Positions 15,699 to 24,283 are shown, counted from the first letter of the stretch. The stretch: 64,000 nt of DNA from Hallerella sp964397425 (GCA_964397425.1 CAYNID010000008.1:1-64000); one strand, 5' to 3'. The notes: generated by a model not told the origin, from the sequence alone. Program-made: numbers and translations.

Positions 15699-18587
15699 TT
15701 AAAAATAAGCTCTCGCCTCCATGGACATTTTTTGGAATACGCCATCTTCCGCACTTCCAAAACGGACAACATACGAAACTCCCAAAGAAAGGAATTCATT
15801 TGCGTCTACCGTCGCCGTCAGCGCATTCCGGTAAGTGACCCCTTTGCCAAAGCCAGAAACCATTTGATAAGGGAGCACCTCGTTCCCGGTAGAAACGACT
15901 GTCGCACTAAATTCATCACTTGCGCGAATGGATTGTTCATCGTCAAATCCAAAAGTCAACGATGCCTGGCGCAAAAAAGCGTCCATCGTTCCACTCTCCT
16001 CTTTTCCATCGCCCTTCCGAAGCCAGGCCTTGGGAACGACATACAGGTGAAGGGGCAAATGGCGTTTCCACGATGCGGTCACTTCCAATATTTTCCAATC
16101 CATTTTGGCAAAAGTTTCAAGCTCCACGAATTCGATGCCGGGGACAAGTTCCCAAATTTCTTTTTTACGGCCCGTGTAAACGCCGTCGAGTTTATGCCAC
16201 AGACGATTTTCAAAGTAACCCTGCGAAGTGTTGCGTTTTTCATTTTCCGTTCCCACTTCATATTCCAAAGTGCCCCGATTTTTAGGCTCTGCCCAAAGGA
16301 CAGAAACATTTCCGCTGAAAATGCCGCTTGTCATATTCCGCAAAGAGCTTCTTGAAAATGCGGGCAGGTAAACCGTTTTCCCCGTCGTATCGCGGCTTTC
16401 ACTCGACAGATCAAACGAAAATTCCAAATCGCGCAAGACACCATTCGATATTCCCAAATTCCGCGGGATGAATTTTCCACCCAAGGATATTTCCGCCGAA
16501 CTGGCCCGTACGGATTCCGCCGAATCGCTGCGGCCCATGCCTTCGTAGACAAAATTTCCATTGTCGACATTTTCGACGAAAACGCCCGAAAGGCTGTCAA
16601 ACAAAACATCGCCTGTACCCGGAGCCACCGCTTTGTAAATGGGCACATAGGGGACTTCTTTCGTCAGCCCCAACCGGTAACGCGCTGTCCCCGAAAAGGG
16701 CGAATGAGACGTTCCCCAATTCACCGATTCTTCCGATATCCAAGAATTCGAAGCGCCCGCCGTATCCAAATCCGTCCGCTTATATTGCAGAACATGCGAA
16801 AAAGAAAATTCTTTCCCGGCGTAATTTGCCGAATGTTCAAATCCCGCCGTGCGCAGGGAATCTTCTAACGATTCCAAAGAAGTTCCGTTCCTCGCCCGGA
16901 TGCCGAACAGGGACGCATTTGAATTCCAACGGTTTCCCACCAATTTGATTCCGCTTTTCGCTTCGGCTTTATCCGATCGCTTATTTACAATCGACTCAGA
17001 ATCTTTGATCCAAATTCCATAAGAAGCGTTTCCGAATGGACGGAACCACCCGGAGAATGTTTCCGCCGAGACAGACGCTTGGTAACGTTCCATGGGAATT
17101 TCCCCAAAAGAGGCGACGCGGACAAGGGAAAGTTCTCCGCGGGCATTTTCCGTCCGGTGCAAAAGGAACGCCCGCGCCCTGGAAGAATTCCACGATTCCT
17201 CCGCCGAAAGGCTCCGCCTGTAACCCCATTCCGCCCCGATGAAAAACGAGGCGGGCAATTTGATCCGCAACGCCATTTCATCCGAACGCAGCGAACCGGA
17301 AATGGTCGAACTGTCCAAATCCCAATTTTCCCGCAGCGCATAAGAGTTCCAATTCCGCACGGTTCCCTGAAAATCTTTTTCAAAGAATCCCTCTTCGATA
17401 TAATCTCCGGCAACTGAAAATTGAACAGCCGCATGCCGCTGATTCAACGTGCTGTCGTTAGAAAGGAACCACCGGAACGCCCTCCCCGAAGGACCGTCGA
17501 CCAATGGCGAAAGCGTATTCGTGTCAGAGACTCCATAATGCAATTCCCCGTCTGCGTAATAACGGTTTGCCCATTGCATCCGGGCGCGGGCTCCAATTCT
17601 CCGCAAAAGCCAAGGCCGTTCCAATTCACCAAGAGAATCCGCCCGGTCAAAACGCCCTCCGGAATCCTGCTTCAAAATGCGCAAATCTTCCGCGCTCCAC
17701 GTGTTCCTGCGGAGCCTTGCCGTATCGCTCGAAATTTCAAATCCGGCAACGTCCAGCCACAAATTTTTTCCCCGGTAACTCCCATCCGCCGATTTCAGAA
17801 TCTGTTGTCCGCCCGAATTATACGCGTCGAATTCCACCAGGATTTCATCTTGCGAACCGGGAATCCGCGTTCCCAAAAAATCCAGCACGCCTCCGGCGTA
17901 ATTCACCGTGTAATCTTCACCCCGTACAAGTTTTTTCCCATTCAAATAAACCGTTTCCGAATGGGGGACGACAGAAACATAAACGTCAGAAGTTCCCGAT
18001 GAAATCAAATAGCCTTTTTGCTGCCCGTCAACGCCGGCAAAAGTCGAAGCCACACGTTGCAATTCATCGAATCCGTAAACGCCCCGAACGCGGGAATGTG
18101 CAATTTTAACGCCCGCCGCCGCGCCGAGAGTCGCCCGTTCCAAACCCGAAAGGCCAAAATCCGAAATGCGCCACGTCATGTCGCCCAAATGCAAAAACAG
18201 ATGTTCCGATTCCACACGAAAGCGGACTTCATCCACTTCACGGAGAGTCGCCGTCCGTTCTTCGCCCGCTTCCCGGCCCACGTCCGAAAGGAGCGCGTCG
18301 ACAAAAACGCCGTGCGTCGCTTCCCCTTGAATCGAAAGGTGCAGCTCTTGGTTGACTTCTGTCCCGCCATCCCCGACAATGACTTGAATTGTTTTGGAGC
18401 CCGCCATTTGCAATTTGGCAGAATCCCGTTCGGCGGCCTCTTCTTCGGACGATTCCCTGGCTTCATCGTTTTTTAAAAAAGGCACACCCCGCCAAATGGG
18501 AAGCGAATCCTTGTCGAGCACCGAATACACCGATTCCGCAAGGGCCACGCCCGAAAAAAACAGCACCCAGATGAAGGCGTTCGGCAA
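15699..18587 (-). CDS. large secreted envelope protein of unknown function
   Basis: A 962-residue exported protein with a signal peptide ending VALAES. The N-terminal region is followed by VYLNGKKLVRGEDYTVNYAGGVLDFLG (about residues 215-240). This is a strand-rich pattern found in several large outer-membrane proteins of Fibrobacter-related and Bacteroidota-related groups. The C-terminal two thirds alternate aromatic and polar residues as in a large outer-membrane barrel, ending in the aromatic MEARAYF. I recognise no enzyme motif. It is cotranscribed with the TamA-like barrel gene (7 nt) and the DUF2914 gene (3 nt). The GTPase pair further upstream may make this a surface or motility-related machine, but the function is not shown. 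Confidence 0.6.
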   Translation of the reverse strand: MPNAFIWVLFFSGVALAESVYSVLDKDSLPIWRGVPFLKNDEARESSEEEAAERDSAKLQMAGSKTIQVIVGDGGTEVNQELHLSIQGEATHGVFVDALLSDVGREAGEERTATLREVDEVRFRVESEHLFLHLGDMTWRISDFGLSGLERATLGAAAGVKIAHSRVRGVYGFDELQRVASTFAGVDGQQKGYLISSGTSDVYVSVVPHSETVYLNGKKLVRGEDYTVNYAGGVLDFLGTRIPGSQDEILVEFDAYNSGGQQILKSADGSYRGKNLWLDVAGFEISSDTARLRRNTWSAEDLRILKQDSGGRFDRADSLGELERPWLLRRIGARARMQWANRYYADGELHYGVSDTNTLSPLVDGPSGRAFRWFLSNDSTLNQRHAAVQFSVAGDYIEEGFFEKDFQGTVRNWNSYALRENWDLDSSTISGSLRSDEMALRIKLPASFFIGAEWGYRRSLSAEESWNSSRARAFLLHRTENARGELSLVRVASFGEIPMERYQASVSAETFSGWFRPFGNASYGIWIKDSESIVNKRSDKAEAKSGIKLVGNRWNSNASLFGIRARNGTSLESLEDSLRTAGFEHSANYAGKEFSFSHVLQYKRTDLDTAGASNSWISEESVNWGTSHSPFSGTARYRLGLTKEVPYVPIYKAVAPGTGDVLFDSLSGVFVENVDNGNFVYEGMGRSDSAESVRASSAEISLGGKFIPRNLGISNGVLRDLEFSFDLSSESRDTTGKTVYLPAFSRSSLRNMTSGIFSGNVSVLWAEPKNRGTLEYEVGTENEKRNTSQGYFENRLWHKLDGVYTGRKKEIWELVPGIEFVELETFAKMDWKILEVTASWKRHLPLHLYVVPKAWLRKGDGKEESGTMDAFLRQASLTFGFDDEQSIRASDEFSATVVSTGNEVLPYQMVSGFGKGVTYRNALTATVDANEFLSLGVSYVVRFGSAEDGVFQKMSMEARAYF

Positions 18588-18590
18588 GGA

Positions 18591-19058
18591 CTATTCCCTT
18601 GACGGTTCAACCCTGAATTGACGGGAAGACAACAATTTGCGACCATCGACAGCGTCTACGCTCCAATCCCCTGCCGAAAGCAGCTGGGGAGCGAGAGAAC
18701 TTTCGCAAGAATTTCCATCCACTTTGCACCAGACCTTGCCAACCGTATCCGCCCCATTATACCAGATGTGCAAAATTTTACGGTCCGGAACATCCCAAGA
18801 AAGTTTCGGCAATTCGGAATAAAAATGCAAACGCGTGTGCATCGGAAATACGGAATCCACGCCGAAAGGCGCTCCGTCGACAATGTTTCGGCAAACAACC
18901 CCATTCAATTGCTTGACAGGCGAATTGTCAAAGGCGTTCCCGTCTGTCCCATCTCCAGAAAAAGAAACAATGACGCGGTGGACAAAAAAACTGATGAAAA
19001 CCGTCAACAAGACTAACGTTGTCTTTCTCACGTAACGGAATGGCGGCACGTTGTGCAC
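18591..19058 (-). CDS. membrane-anchored DUF2914-domain protein
   Basis: 155 residues: a short basic N-terminus, one transmembrane segment (TLVLLTVFISFFVHRVIV, about 14-31), then a periplasmic domain. The domain has RLHFYSELPKLS, ILHIWYNGADTV and GDWSVDAVDGRKLLSSRQFRV, matching the layout of DUF2914 (strand, HxWYxxG, GxWxVxxxDxxGxxL). DUF2914 has no established function. It lies 9 nt after the roadblock gene and 3 nt before the 962-residue gene. Confidence 0.65.
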   Translation of the reverse strand: MHNVPPFRYVRKTTLVLLTVFISFFVHRVIVSFSGDGTDGNAFDNSPVKQLNGVVCRNIVDGAPFGVDSVFPMHTRLHFYSELPKLSWDVPDRKILHIWYNGADTVGKVWCKVDGNSCESSLAPQLLSAGDWSVDAVDGRKLLSSRQFRVEPSRE

Positions 19059-19067
19059 CGAAAGCTC

Positions 19068-19487
19068 CTAACGGCGAATTTTGCTCGTATTCTGCGTAAA
19101 CGCAGGCACGGCCTCCACCAGTTTTTCAACCAGCAACTTGTTGTAATCTTCGATGCGGTTCGGAAGCTTGCTTCCCGGAAAAATCTGGACGAGAAGCAGC
19201 GTATCTTCGACGGGAGCGATGTAAATGGAACGCCTTTCGCCCACATAAGATACGGATTTGAATTCTCCTTCGCCCAACATGACTCCGATTTGTTTGGCGC
19301 TGCCAAAAGAAGCCGTGCTGAGAACGGCAAGGGGAGTCGTGTCCATGCCGATGGATCCGACTTCCGCTATCACGGAACCGTCACGATGCACCAGCATGAT
19401 GTAATCCGCCTTGACATTCGAAAGGTAAGCTTGCATCAGGCGGCGGACTTTTTCCGCATCGTCTGTATAAACAGTGAAATTACTCAT
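19068..19487 (-). CDS. roadblock/LC7-domain protein (MglB-like)
   Basis: 139-residue cytosolic protein with the roadblock fold pattern: YIMLVHRDGSVIAEVG, then LAVLSTASFGSAKQIG and ERRSIYIAPVEDTLLLVQIF. MglB-type roadblock proteins act as dimeric GAPs or co-factors for MglA-family small GTPases. The gene lies 16 nt downstream of an MglA-like GTPase, the classic pairing. The C-terminal Gln/Asn/Arg tail is probably flexible. Confidence 0.85.
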   Translation of the reverse strand: MSNFTVYTDDAEKVRRLMQAYLSNVKADYIMLVHRDGSVIAEVGSIGMDTTPLAVLSTASFGSAKQIGVMLGEGEFKSVSYVGERRSIYIAPVEDTLLLVQIFPGSKLPNRIEDYNKLLVEKLVEAVPAFTQNTSKIRR

Positions 19488-19503
19488 TCAAAAGCCCCCT
19501 GGA

Positions 19504-20484
19504 TTACGGTTTTTTCTTGGGAACATACGGGCGAAGTTCAATATCATCGTCATTGGAAGCGCCCTCGTCCTTGTCGAAAGGAGCCCTTCCAAATGGGCGC
19601 GGACGTTGCCCCGGCGAAGAAGCGGGCCGTCCAAACGGCGAAGAACTTTTTTGGAACAGCCCACCGCGATTTGCGGAATCGCCCGCAGCCGAACGCGAAA
19701 CAAAATTCGGCATCCGGAACGGCGATGCGGAAGCGGTCCCCAGCGAAGCGCCCAAGTCGGGAAGATTTCCCGGCGAAGAGGACGCGGGTGCCGTTTGCGG
19801 CTGAGCCGATGGCGAAACGGAAACACCGTCCTTTCCACCGAGGGTCACATCGTGCACTCCCGTGTTGTGCACGCTGTCCGCCGCTTTGCGCAAAAATCCT
19901 TGTTTGACGTTGAACCGCTGAATGACCAACATCGCAATCGCTTTTAACGTTGTCACCACGCCTTTTCCATTATGCGCCGTCGCCGGAAAGAACGGAAGGC
20001 TTTTGGGATTCAACAGCTTGTTCATTTCGTCAAGTGTAAAGACATTTTCCATGTCGCGCTTGTTATACTGCAAAACGAGCGGAATTTCGTCGAGATTCAC
20101 GCCATAATCTTCCAGGTTTTGCCGCAAATTTTGCAAACTTTCCAAATTTTCCGCTTCACGGGAACGTTGGGAATCCGCGACAAAGACAATGCCATCGACT
20201 CCACGGAGAACGATTTTCCTTGTCGAATTGTAATAAACCTGGCCAGGAACCGTATAAAGTTGGAACTTGGTCTTGAAACCCTTGATGTCGCCCAGATTCA
20301 GCGGAAGGAAGTCAAAGAACAGAGTTCTATCGCCTTCAGTTTCCAAAGAAACCATATCCGTCCGCTTGTCCTGGGGCATTTTCTGATGGATTACTTGAAG
20401 ATTTGTCGTCTTGCCGCTCAACCCAGGCCCGTAATAAACGACCTTGCAACTGATTTCACGAGTAGCGAAGTTGATTGATGACAT
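19504..20484 (-). CDS. mglA: MglA-like small GTPase with a long disordered C-terminal tail
   Basis: Ras-like GTPase controlling polarity or motility in other bacteria, 326 residues against about 195 for standard MglA. G1 is YYGPGLSGKTTN, the switch region has LYTVPGQVYYN (MglA-type in place of DxxG), and the base-recognition motif is QYNKRD. Residues from about 205 onward form a Pro/Ser/Gly/Arg-rich tail with repeated FGRP/FRMP-like patches and an acidic GASNDDDIE stretch before a basic end. That tail is absent from the Myxococcus/Thermus proteins I know. It heads an operon with the roadblock, DUF2914, 962-residue and TamA-like genes. Confidence 0.88.
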   Translation of the reverse strand: MSSINFATREISCKVVYYGPGLSGKTTNLQVIHQKMPQDKRTDMVSLETEGDRTLFFDFLPLNLGDIKGFKTKFQLYTVPGQVYYNSTRKIVLRGVDGIVFVADSQRSREAENLESLQNLRQNLEDYGVNLDEIPLVLQYNKRDMENVFTLDEMNKLLNPKSLPFFPATAHNGKGVVTTLKAIAMLVIQRFNVKQGFLRKAADSVHNTGVHDVTLGGKDGVSVSPSAQPQTAPASSSPGNLPDLGASLGTASASPFRMPNFVSRSAAGDSANRGGLFQKSSSPFGRPASSPGQRPRPFGRAPFDKDEGASNDDDIELRPYVPKKKP

Positions 20485-20561
20485 TCTTCTTCCTTGAAGT
20501 TTTCAAATAATCTAACAAAAATAAGGACAATTGGAACAAATCAACACAAAAATTACAAAGA

Positions 20562-20582
20562 CCGCGGAAACGACAACCGCGG
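20562..20582 (-). terminator. probable terminator of rpsT
   Basis: CCGCGG repeats facing each other around a 9 nt loop, followed on the minus strand by TCTTTGTAATTTTT. It lies 26 nt after the rpsT stop. Confidence 0.55.
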
Positions 20583-20607
20583 CCTCGTAAAAAAGCGGTT
20601 ATTCGAA

Positions 20608-20877
20608 TTAGGCCTTGGCGGCAAGACCGTTCACGACCTTTGCAACTTTCGCTTTGTAGTTCGCAGCGCGATTCGCATTGAAACCGGCACGACCCTTGGC
20701 AGCAGCCTTGTCAAGCATGCTGAAGAGGTTCGGCATTTCCTTGAGAGCGGCGTCCTTGTCAGCAGCAGAGCGGATGGTTTTGAGGCTCGTGCGAATGGCA
20801 GAACGAACGGAACGGTTGAGAGCGGTCAGTTTCTTGGTCTGACGAATGCGCTTTTTGCAAGACTTATGATTAGGCAC
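20608..20877 (-). CDS. rpsT: 30S ribosomal protein S20
   Basis: S20, 89 residues, binds 16S rRNA in the small subunit. It begins MPNHKSCKKRIRQTKK and continues NRSVRSAIRTSLKTI, with the family-typical helical Lys/Arg/Ala-rich sequence. The C-terminal half includes KAAAKGRAGFNANRAANYKA. It appears monocistronic, with a hairpin terminator just downstream. Confidence 0.96.
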   Translation of the reverse strand: MPNHKSCKKRIRQTKKLTALNRSVRSAIRTSLKTIRSAADKDAALKEMPNLFSMLDKAAAKGRAGFNANRAANYKAKVAKVVNGLAAKA

Positions 20878-21027
20878 CTTATATCTCCGGGTGAAAAACC
20901 TTGTTATGTTGCGATAAAGTTAGTTAAAAATGGGCGATTAGTCAAGGCAGCGTTCCAAAATAGCCCGGATTCGGCAGGAATACCGTTTCAAGTTACGGCG
21001 GAATGCGGGATTTTGTAGTTTTGAAAC

Positions 21028-22122
21028 ATGATTCCGTTTGTGAACCTGAGTGCCCAGTATAAGGCTTACAAGAGTGAAATTGACGCAGCCATCGCCACCG
21101 TTTTAGAAAGCGGAGTTCTCATCGGCGGTCCAGAAGTCCAGCGGCTGGAACAAACTTTATCGCAAAAGACGGGAGCCCCTTTTGCCATTTCCTGCTCAAG
21201 CGGAACATCGGCGCTCGCGCTTGTTTTGTCCGCGCTCCACCTTGAACCCGGGGACGAGGTCGTGCTTCCCGACTACACCTTCGTCGCGACAGCCGAAGCC
21301 GTCGTCATCGCCGGGGGAATTCCCCGCTTTGCCGATGTCGGCGAAGACTTTTTGATTTCTCCGCGTTCCGTCGAAGAGCGGATTTCAGAAAAAACAGTCG
21401 GCATCATCGCCGTGGACCTGTTCGGGCAATGCGCCGATTACACCGCCCTGCGGAAAATCGCCCAAAAGCATGGACTGTGGCTTTTAGAAGATGCTGCGCA
21501 AAGCTTCGGAGCCACCCAGAACGGAATCGCCGCGGGTTCTTTGGCAACAGCCGCCGCCACCAGTTTTTATCCAACGAAACCATTCGGCGCCTTCGGCGAC
21601 GGCGGAGCCGTTTTCACAAACGACCCGGACATAGCGAGCCGCGTCCGGGAATTTTCGCGCCACGGCCAATCCGAAAGCGGAAGACACACGTCCATCGGCA
21701 CGAACAGCCGCCTCGACGCGCTCCAGGCAGCCGTATTAAACGTCAAATTCAAACACCTCGAAACAGAACTCCGCATCAGGCAACGCAACGCCGACCTTTA
21801 CAGAGAAGCGTTCCCCTCGGAGGCGTTCCGGCTTCCGATGATAGCCGAAAACAACACGAGCGTTTTCGCCCAATACGCCGTTTGCACCCAAGACCGGGAA
21901 GCCTTCATTCAAAAGCTTTCCCAACACGGAATTCCCACTCGAATTTATTACCCGCGGCCACTTTCCGCAGAACCGTGCTTTGAACAATTCAAAACAACGG
22001 TCAACGACGCCAGGAACAATCCGAACGCCTACAGGCTTTCCCGCGAATCCTTTTGCCTGCCAATCGACGCCTTCAGCGACGTCTCGACCTTCGCCCAAAA
22101 AATTGCAAGCCTTTGCCGATAA
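21028..22122 (+). CDS. DegT/DnrJ/EryC1/StrS-family sugar aminotransferase
   Basis: PLP-dependent aminotransferase, 364 residues, acting on nucleotide-linked keto-sugars for surface polysaccharide. It has MIPFVNLSAQY at the N-terminus, SCSSGTSALALVLSAL for PLP phosphate binding, LEDAAQSFGA for the PLP-ring aspartate, and the Schiff-base lysine in FYPTKPFGAFGDGGA. HTSIGTNSRLDALQAA and a C-terminal IPTRIYYPRPL complete the fold. The sequence is closest to WbpE/WlbC-type enzymes, but the exact sugar cannot be read from it. It stands alone, without neighbouring sugar-biosynthesis genes. Confidence 0.87.
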   Translation: MIPFVNLSAQYKAYKSEIDAAIATVLESGVLIGGPEVQRLEQTLSQKTGAPFAISCSSGTSALALVLSALHLEPGDEVVLPDYTFVATAEAVVIAGGIPRFADVGEDFLISPRSVEERISEKTVGIIAVDLFGQCADYTALRKIAQKHGLWLLEDAAQSFGATQNGIAAGSLATAAATSFYPTKPFGAFGDGGAVFTNDPDIASRVREFSRHGQSESGRHTSIGTNSRLDALQAAVLNVKFKHLETELRIRQRNADLYREAFPSEAFRLPMIAENNTSVFAQYAVCTQDREAFIQKLSQHGIPTRIYYPRPLSAEPCFEQFKTTVNDARNNPNAYRLSRESFCLPIDAFSDVSTFAQKIASLCR

Positions 22123-22162
22123 AGAAAGCGTATCAATCACGGCCAACGTTTGACGGAGTGTG

Positions 22163-22240
22163 GAATTAGTAATTAGGAATGAGAAATTAGGAATTAGGAA
22201 TTGTGGGCTGTGAACGGGAAGCTTTCTTTGATGGGGTTTT
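22163..22240 (+). repeat. dispersed intergenic repeat, family A, copy 2
   Basis: AATTAGGAATGAGAAATTAG, then GTGGGCTGTGAACGGGAAGC and TTTGATGGGGTTTT. It matches the reverse complement of the first 75 bases of the window and the copy at 22360. Confidence 0.65.
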
Positions 22241-22250
22241 GCACGGAGAT

Positions 22251-22322
22251 CCTTTTCTGCAGCGGCGTTGAAGTTTGCACGGTTGGACGGCGAGGGCGGA
22301 GCCGTTTTCGCGGAATGGAAAT
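22251..22322 (+). repeat. dispersed intergenic repeat, family B, copy 1
   Basis: CTTTTCTGCAG at one end and GAGCCGTTTTCGC at the other, with TTGCACGGTTGGACGGC between. It is shared with blocks at 29839 and 32457. Confidence 0.6.
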
Positions 22323-22359
22323 TTGTTCGAAGTTGGCTGCAAGCGACGAGCCTTTTTCA

Positions 22360-22425
22360 TAATGAGGAATTAGGAATGAGGAATTGGTGATGTGGACGGG
22401 AAACTTTTTGATGGGATTTTAACGG
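22360..22425 (+). repeat. dispersed intergenic repeat, family A, copy 3
   Basis: GAGGAATTAGGAATGAGGAA followed by GTGGACGGGAAACTTTTTGA and TGGGATTTT. It has the same order of elements as the copy 120 bp before it. Confidence 0.65.
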
Positions 22426-22564
22426 AGGCGGATTTGGGATTCCCGGCAAAAGCCATTCTGTGCGCAGAATGCAAAGCGCAAAATCCCGCGTAAAAACGGT
22501 GTCGCCGACTTTAAAAAATCCTTGGAATTTTTCAACTTCGCACAAAAATTTTCTTTATACAAAA

Positions 22565-22590
22565 GGAAGCCCGCATTTTTGCGGGCTTCC
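22565..22590 (-). terminator. terminator of the RG/PA-rich membrane protein gene
   Basis: GGAAGCCCGC pairs with GCGGGCTTCC (10 bp) around an A/T loop. On the minus strand it is followed by TTTTG. It lies 22 nt after the stop. Confidence 0.85.
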
Positions 22591-22611
22591 CATTCATTTC
22601 CTTCAACCGGA

Positions 22612-23277
22612 TTAAGCCTGAACTTCACCGGATTCAGAAGCCTCGTCTTCGACGGGGATTTTCTTAATCGCATTGCGGCGGCCATAACGGACCTTCGACG
22701 GTTCGAATTCCGCACCGACAGGTTCCGTTTCAGCAACAGGAGCCGGGGCAGCAGCCGGGACTTCGGGAAGAGAAGCCTGGACACGCGGGGGCAACGGACG
22801 GCGGCCTTCTGTTTTCGGCGCTTCCACAGCGGGAGCGGCCTGGACAGGAGCCGGAGCAGGTTGAACCGGGGCTGCCGGAGCCACTTCCACCGGAGCCTGA
22901 GGAGCGACCGGAGCGGCAGACTGGGCTGCAGCCGGAGCTTCGGCGTTGAATTCACGGCGACGGTCATTGCGGCGTTCTCCGCGGCCATTATTCCGACGTT
23001 CTCCGCGATCACGGTTGAATCCGCGTTCTCCGCGGTTGTTTCCATTAGCACCGTTGCGCTGACGGTCGTTTCCACGATCCCCTTCATGCCGGTTCGCGTT
23101 TCCACGGGAAGCCATTTCCTGAGCGCTGAGCGCATGACGGTTGGGCTTCAGTCCCGTTTCCGAGACGCGCTTGACAATCGGAGTGTGTTGATCGTTACTG
23201 ATTTTATTGACCTTGAGCAAAATCAAGATGCCGAGAATGACCGCAACAGCGGAGAGTACGAGATTTATGTATTCCAT
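22612..23277 (-). CDS. membrane-anchored RG-rich and PA-rich protein, function unknown
   Basis: 221 residues in three parts. Residues 1-25 form one transmembrane segment (INLVLSAVAVILGILILLKV). Residues about 57-112 are Arg/Gly/Asn/Asp-rich with repeated RGERR and RGND-type units, like RNA-binding RGG tails. Residues about 115-170 are a Pro/Ala/Val-rich spacer, and the C-terminus is acidic. No family was recognised. The low-complexity makeup suggests a tethered disordered protein, perhaps an RNA- or polyanion-binding membrane protein, which is inference. It has its own terminator and appears monocistronic. Confidence 0.65.
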   Translation of the reverse strand: MEYINLVLSAVAVILGILILLKVNKISNDQHTPIVKRVSETGLKPNRHALSAQEMASRGNANRHEGDRGNDRQRNGANGNNRGERGFNRDRGERRNNGRGERRNDRRREFNAEAPAAAQSAAPVAPQAPVEVAPAAPVQPAPAPVQAAPAVEAPKTEGRRPLPPRVQASLPEVPAAAPAPVAETEPVGAEFEPSKVRYGRRNAIKKIPVEDEASESGEVQA

Positions 23278-23589
23278 TTAGGGTACCTCAATCAAAGGGT
23301 GGCGCGGAACACGGATGGAAGGGCCGTATCACGCGGAAGTCGCAAAATGATGGCCATTTCCTAACGCTCCAAGGAGCTCAACAGCCTTAAGTAAAGGTCC
23401 AACAGGACAAAATCGCCAACCGGCGAAAAAGGGAACGACTTCGAAGCCAAATTTAGATAAATCTGCCCTATACGCCAACGCAAAGTTCAAAAAAAGCGCA
23501 TCAAAATTCTTTTGCGAAAAAATGTGCACTGAATATATTGACAATTAAACAAATGTGCAGTATTTTTAAATAAAAGCACGAGGTCTTTT
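23278..23589. other. 312 bp intergenic region between the RG/PA-rich gene and lexA
   Basis: The divergent starts of the two genes flank it. The right part contains the lexA promoter and repeated AATGTGCA sites. The left part, 23280-23500, shows no gene that I trust. Confidence 0.6.
23521..23566 (+). promoter_or_regulatory. lexA promoter with two AATGTGCA sites
   Basis: TTGACA (23538-23543), a 17 nt spacer and TATTTT (23561-23566) form a strong sigma-70 promoter. AATGTGCA occurs at 23521-23528 and again at 23552-23559, inside the spacer, exactly 31 bp or three helical turns apart. GTGCA matches the half-site reported for Fibrobacter LexA operators, so autoregulation is likely, although the full published inverted pattern is not present. 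Confidence 0.6.
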
Positions 23590-24240
23590 ATGGAAAACAC
23601 TCAAAAACCGCTGACAGCCCGCCAGCAAGAAATCTACGACTTTATCCGTTCCCGCACCGAAACGGAAAAAATGCCGCCCACCGTCCGCGAAATCGGCGAC
23701 AAATTCGGCATTTCTTCCACAAACGGCGTCCGCTCCATCCTCGCCGCCCTGATAAAAAAAGGCTACATCCGGCGTGCGCCGCGTCTTAGCCGCGGCATTG
23801 AAATTGTCGACAATCAAAACGGGCACGATTCCGGAGATTCTTCCGCCGAAAACACGGTCGAAGTTCCCATCATTGGCCGAGTCGCCGCCGGAACGCCGAT
23901 TCTCGCCGTCCAGAATATCGAAGGGACGGTCACTGTCGACAGGGATTTTCTCGCAAGCCAGCCCAATGTGTTCGCCCTCCACGTCAAGGGCGATTCCATG
24001 ATCAACGCCGGCATTTTCGACGGAGACCTGGTCTTCGCCCGTTCCCAGGGAGTCGCCGAAAGCGGAGAAATCATCATCGCCCAAGTCGATGACGAAGCGA
24101 CCGTCAAATATTACCAGCCCAAGCCCGACCACATTGAACTGTGCCCAGCCAACCCCAAATACCAGCCGATTATCGTCAACCCGGACAGGAACTTTTCCAT
24201 TGCGGGCCGGGTCATCGGCGTTTTGCGCAAAATCAACTGA
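23590..24240 (+). CDS. lexA: LexA repressor / autoprotease
   Basis: SOS regulator, 216 residues. An N-terminal winged-helix domain (LTARQQEIYDFI, MPPTVREIGDKFGISSTNGV) is followed by a linker and the S24 peptidase domain. The cleavage site Ala100-Gly101 lies in RVAAGTP, the nucleophile Ser136 in VKGDSM and the general base Lys173 in EATVKYY. All are intact, so RecA-stimulated self-cleavage should occur. Its promoter carries repeated AATGTGCA sites, consistent with autoregulation. A bidirectional terminator follows. Confidence 0.97.
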   Translation: MENTQKPLTARQQEIYDFIRSRTETEKMPPTVREIGDKFGISSTNGVRSILAALIKKGYIRRAPRLSRGIEIVDNQNGHDSGDSSAENTVEVPIIGRVAAGTPILAVQNIEGTVTVDRDFLASQPNVFALHVKGDSMINAGIFDGDLVFARSQGVAESGEIIIAQVDDEATVKYYQPKPDHIELCPANPKYQPIIVNPDRNFSIAGRVIGVLRKIN

Positions 24241-24257
24241 TTTCATTTTACAGGCGT

Positions 24258-24283
24258 AAATCCCGTTCTATGGAACGGGATTT
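24258..24283. terminator. bidirectional terminator after lexA
   Basis: AAATCCCGTTC pairs with GAACGGGATTT (11 bp) around TATG and is followed by T residues on the plus strand. It separates convergent lexA from the operon ending at 24339. Confidence 0.85.

Larger units (their letters stand above)
22123..22611. other. 489 bp repeat-rich intergenic region
   Basis: No gene is credible here. It contains two copies of repeat family A (22163-22240 and 22360-22425), one copy of family B (22251-22322) between them, and the terminator of the RG/PA-rich gene. Confidence 0.7.
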
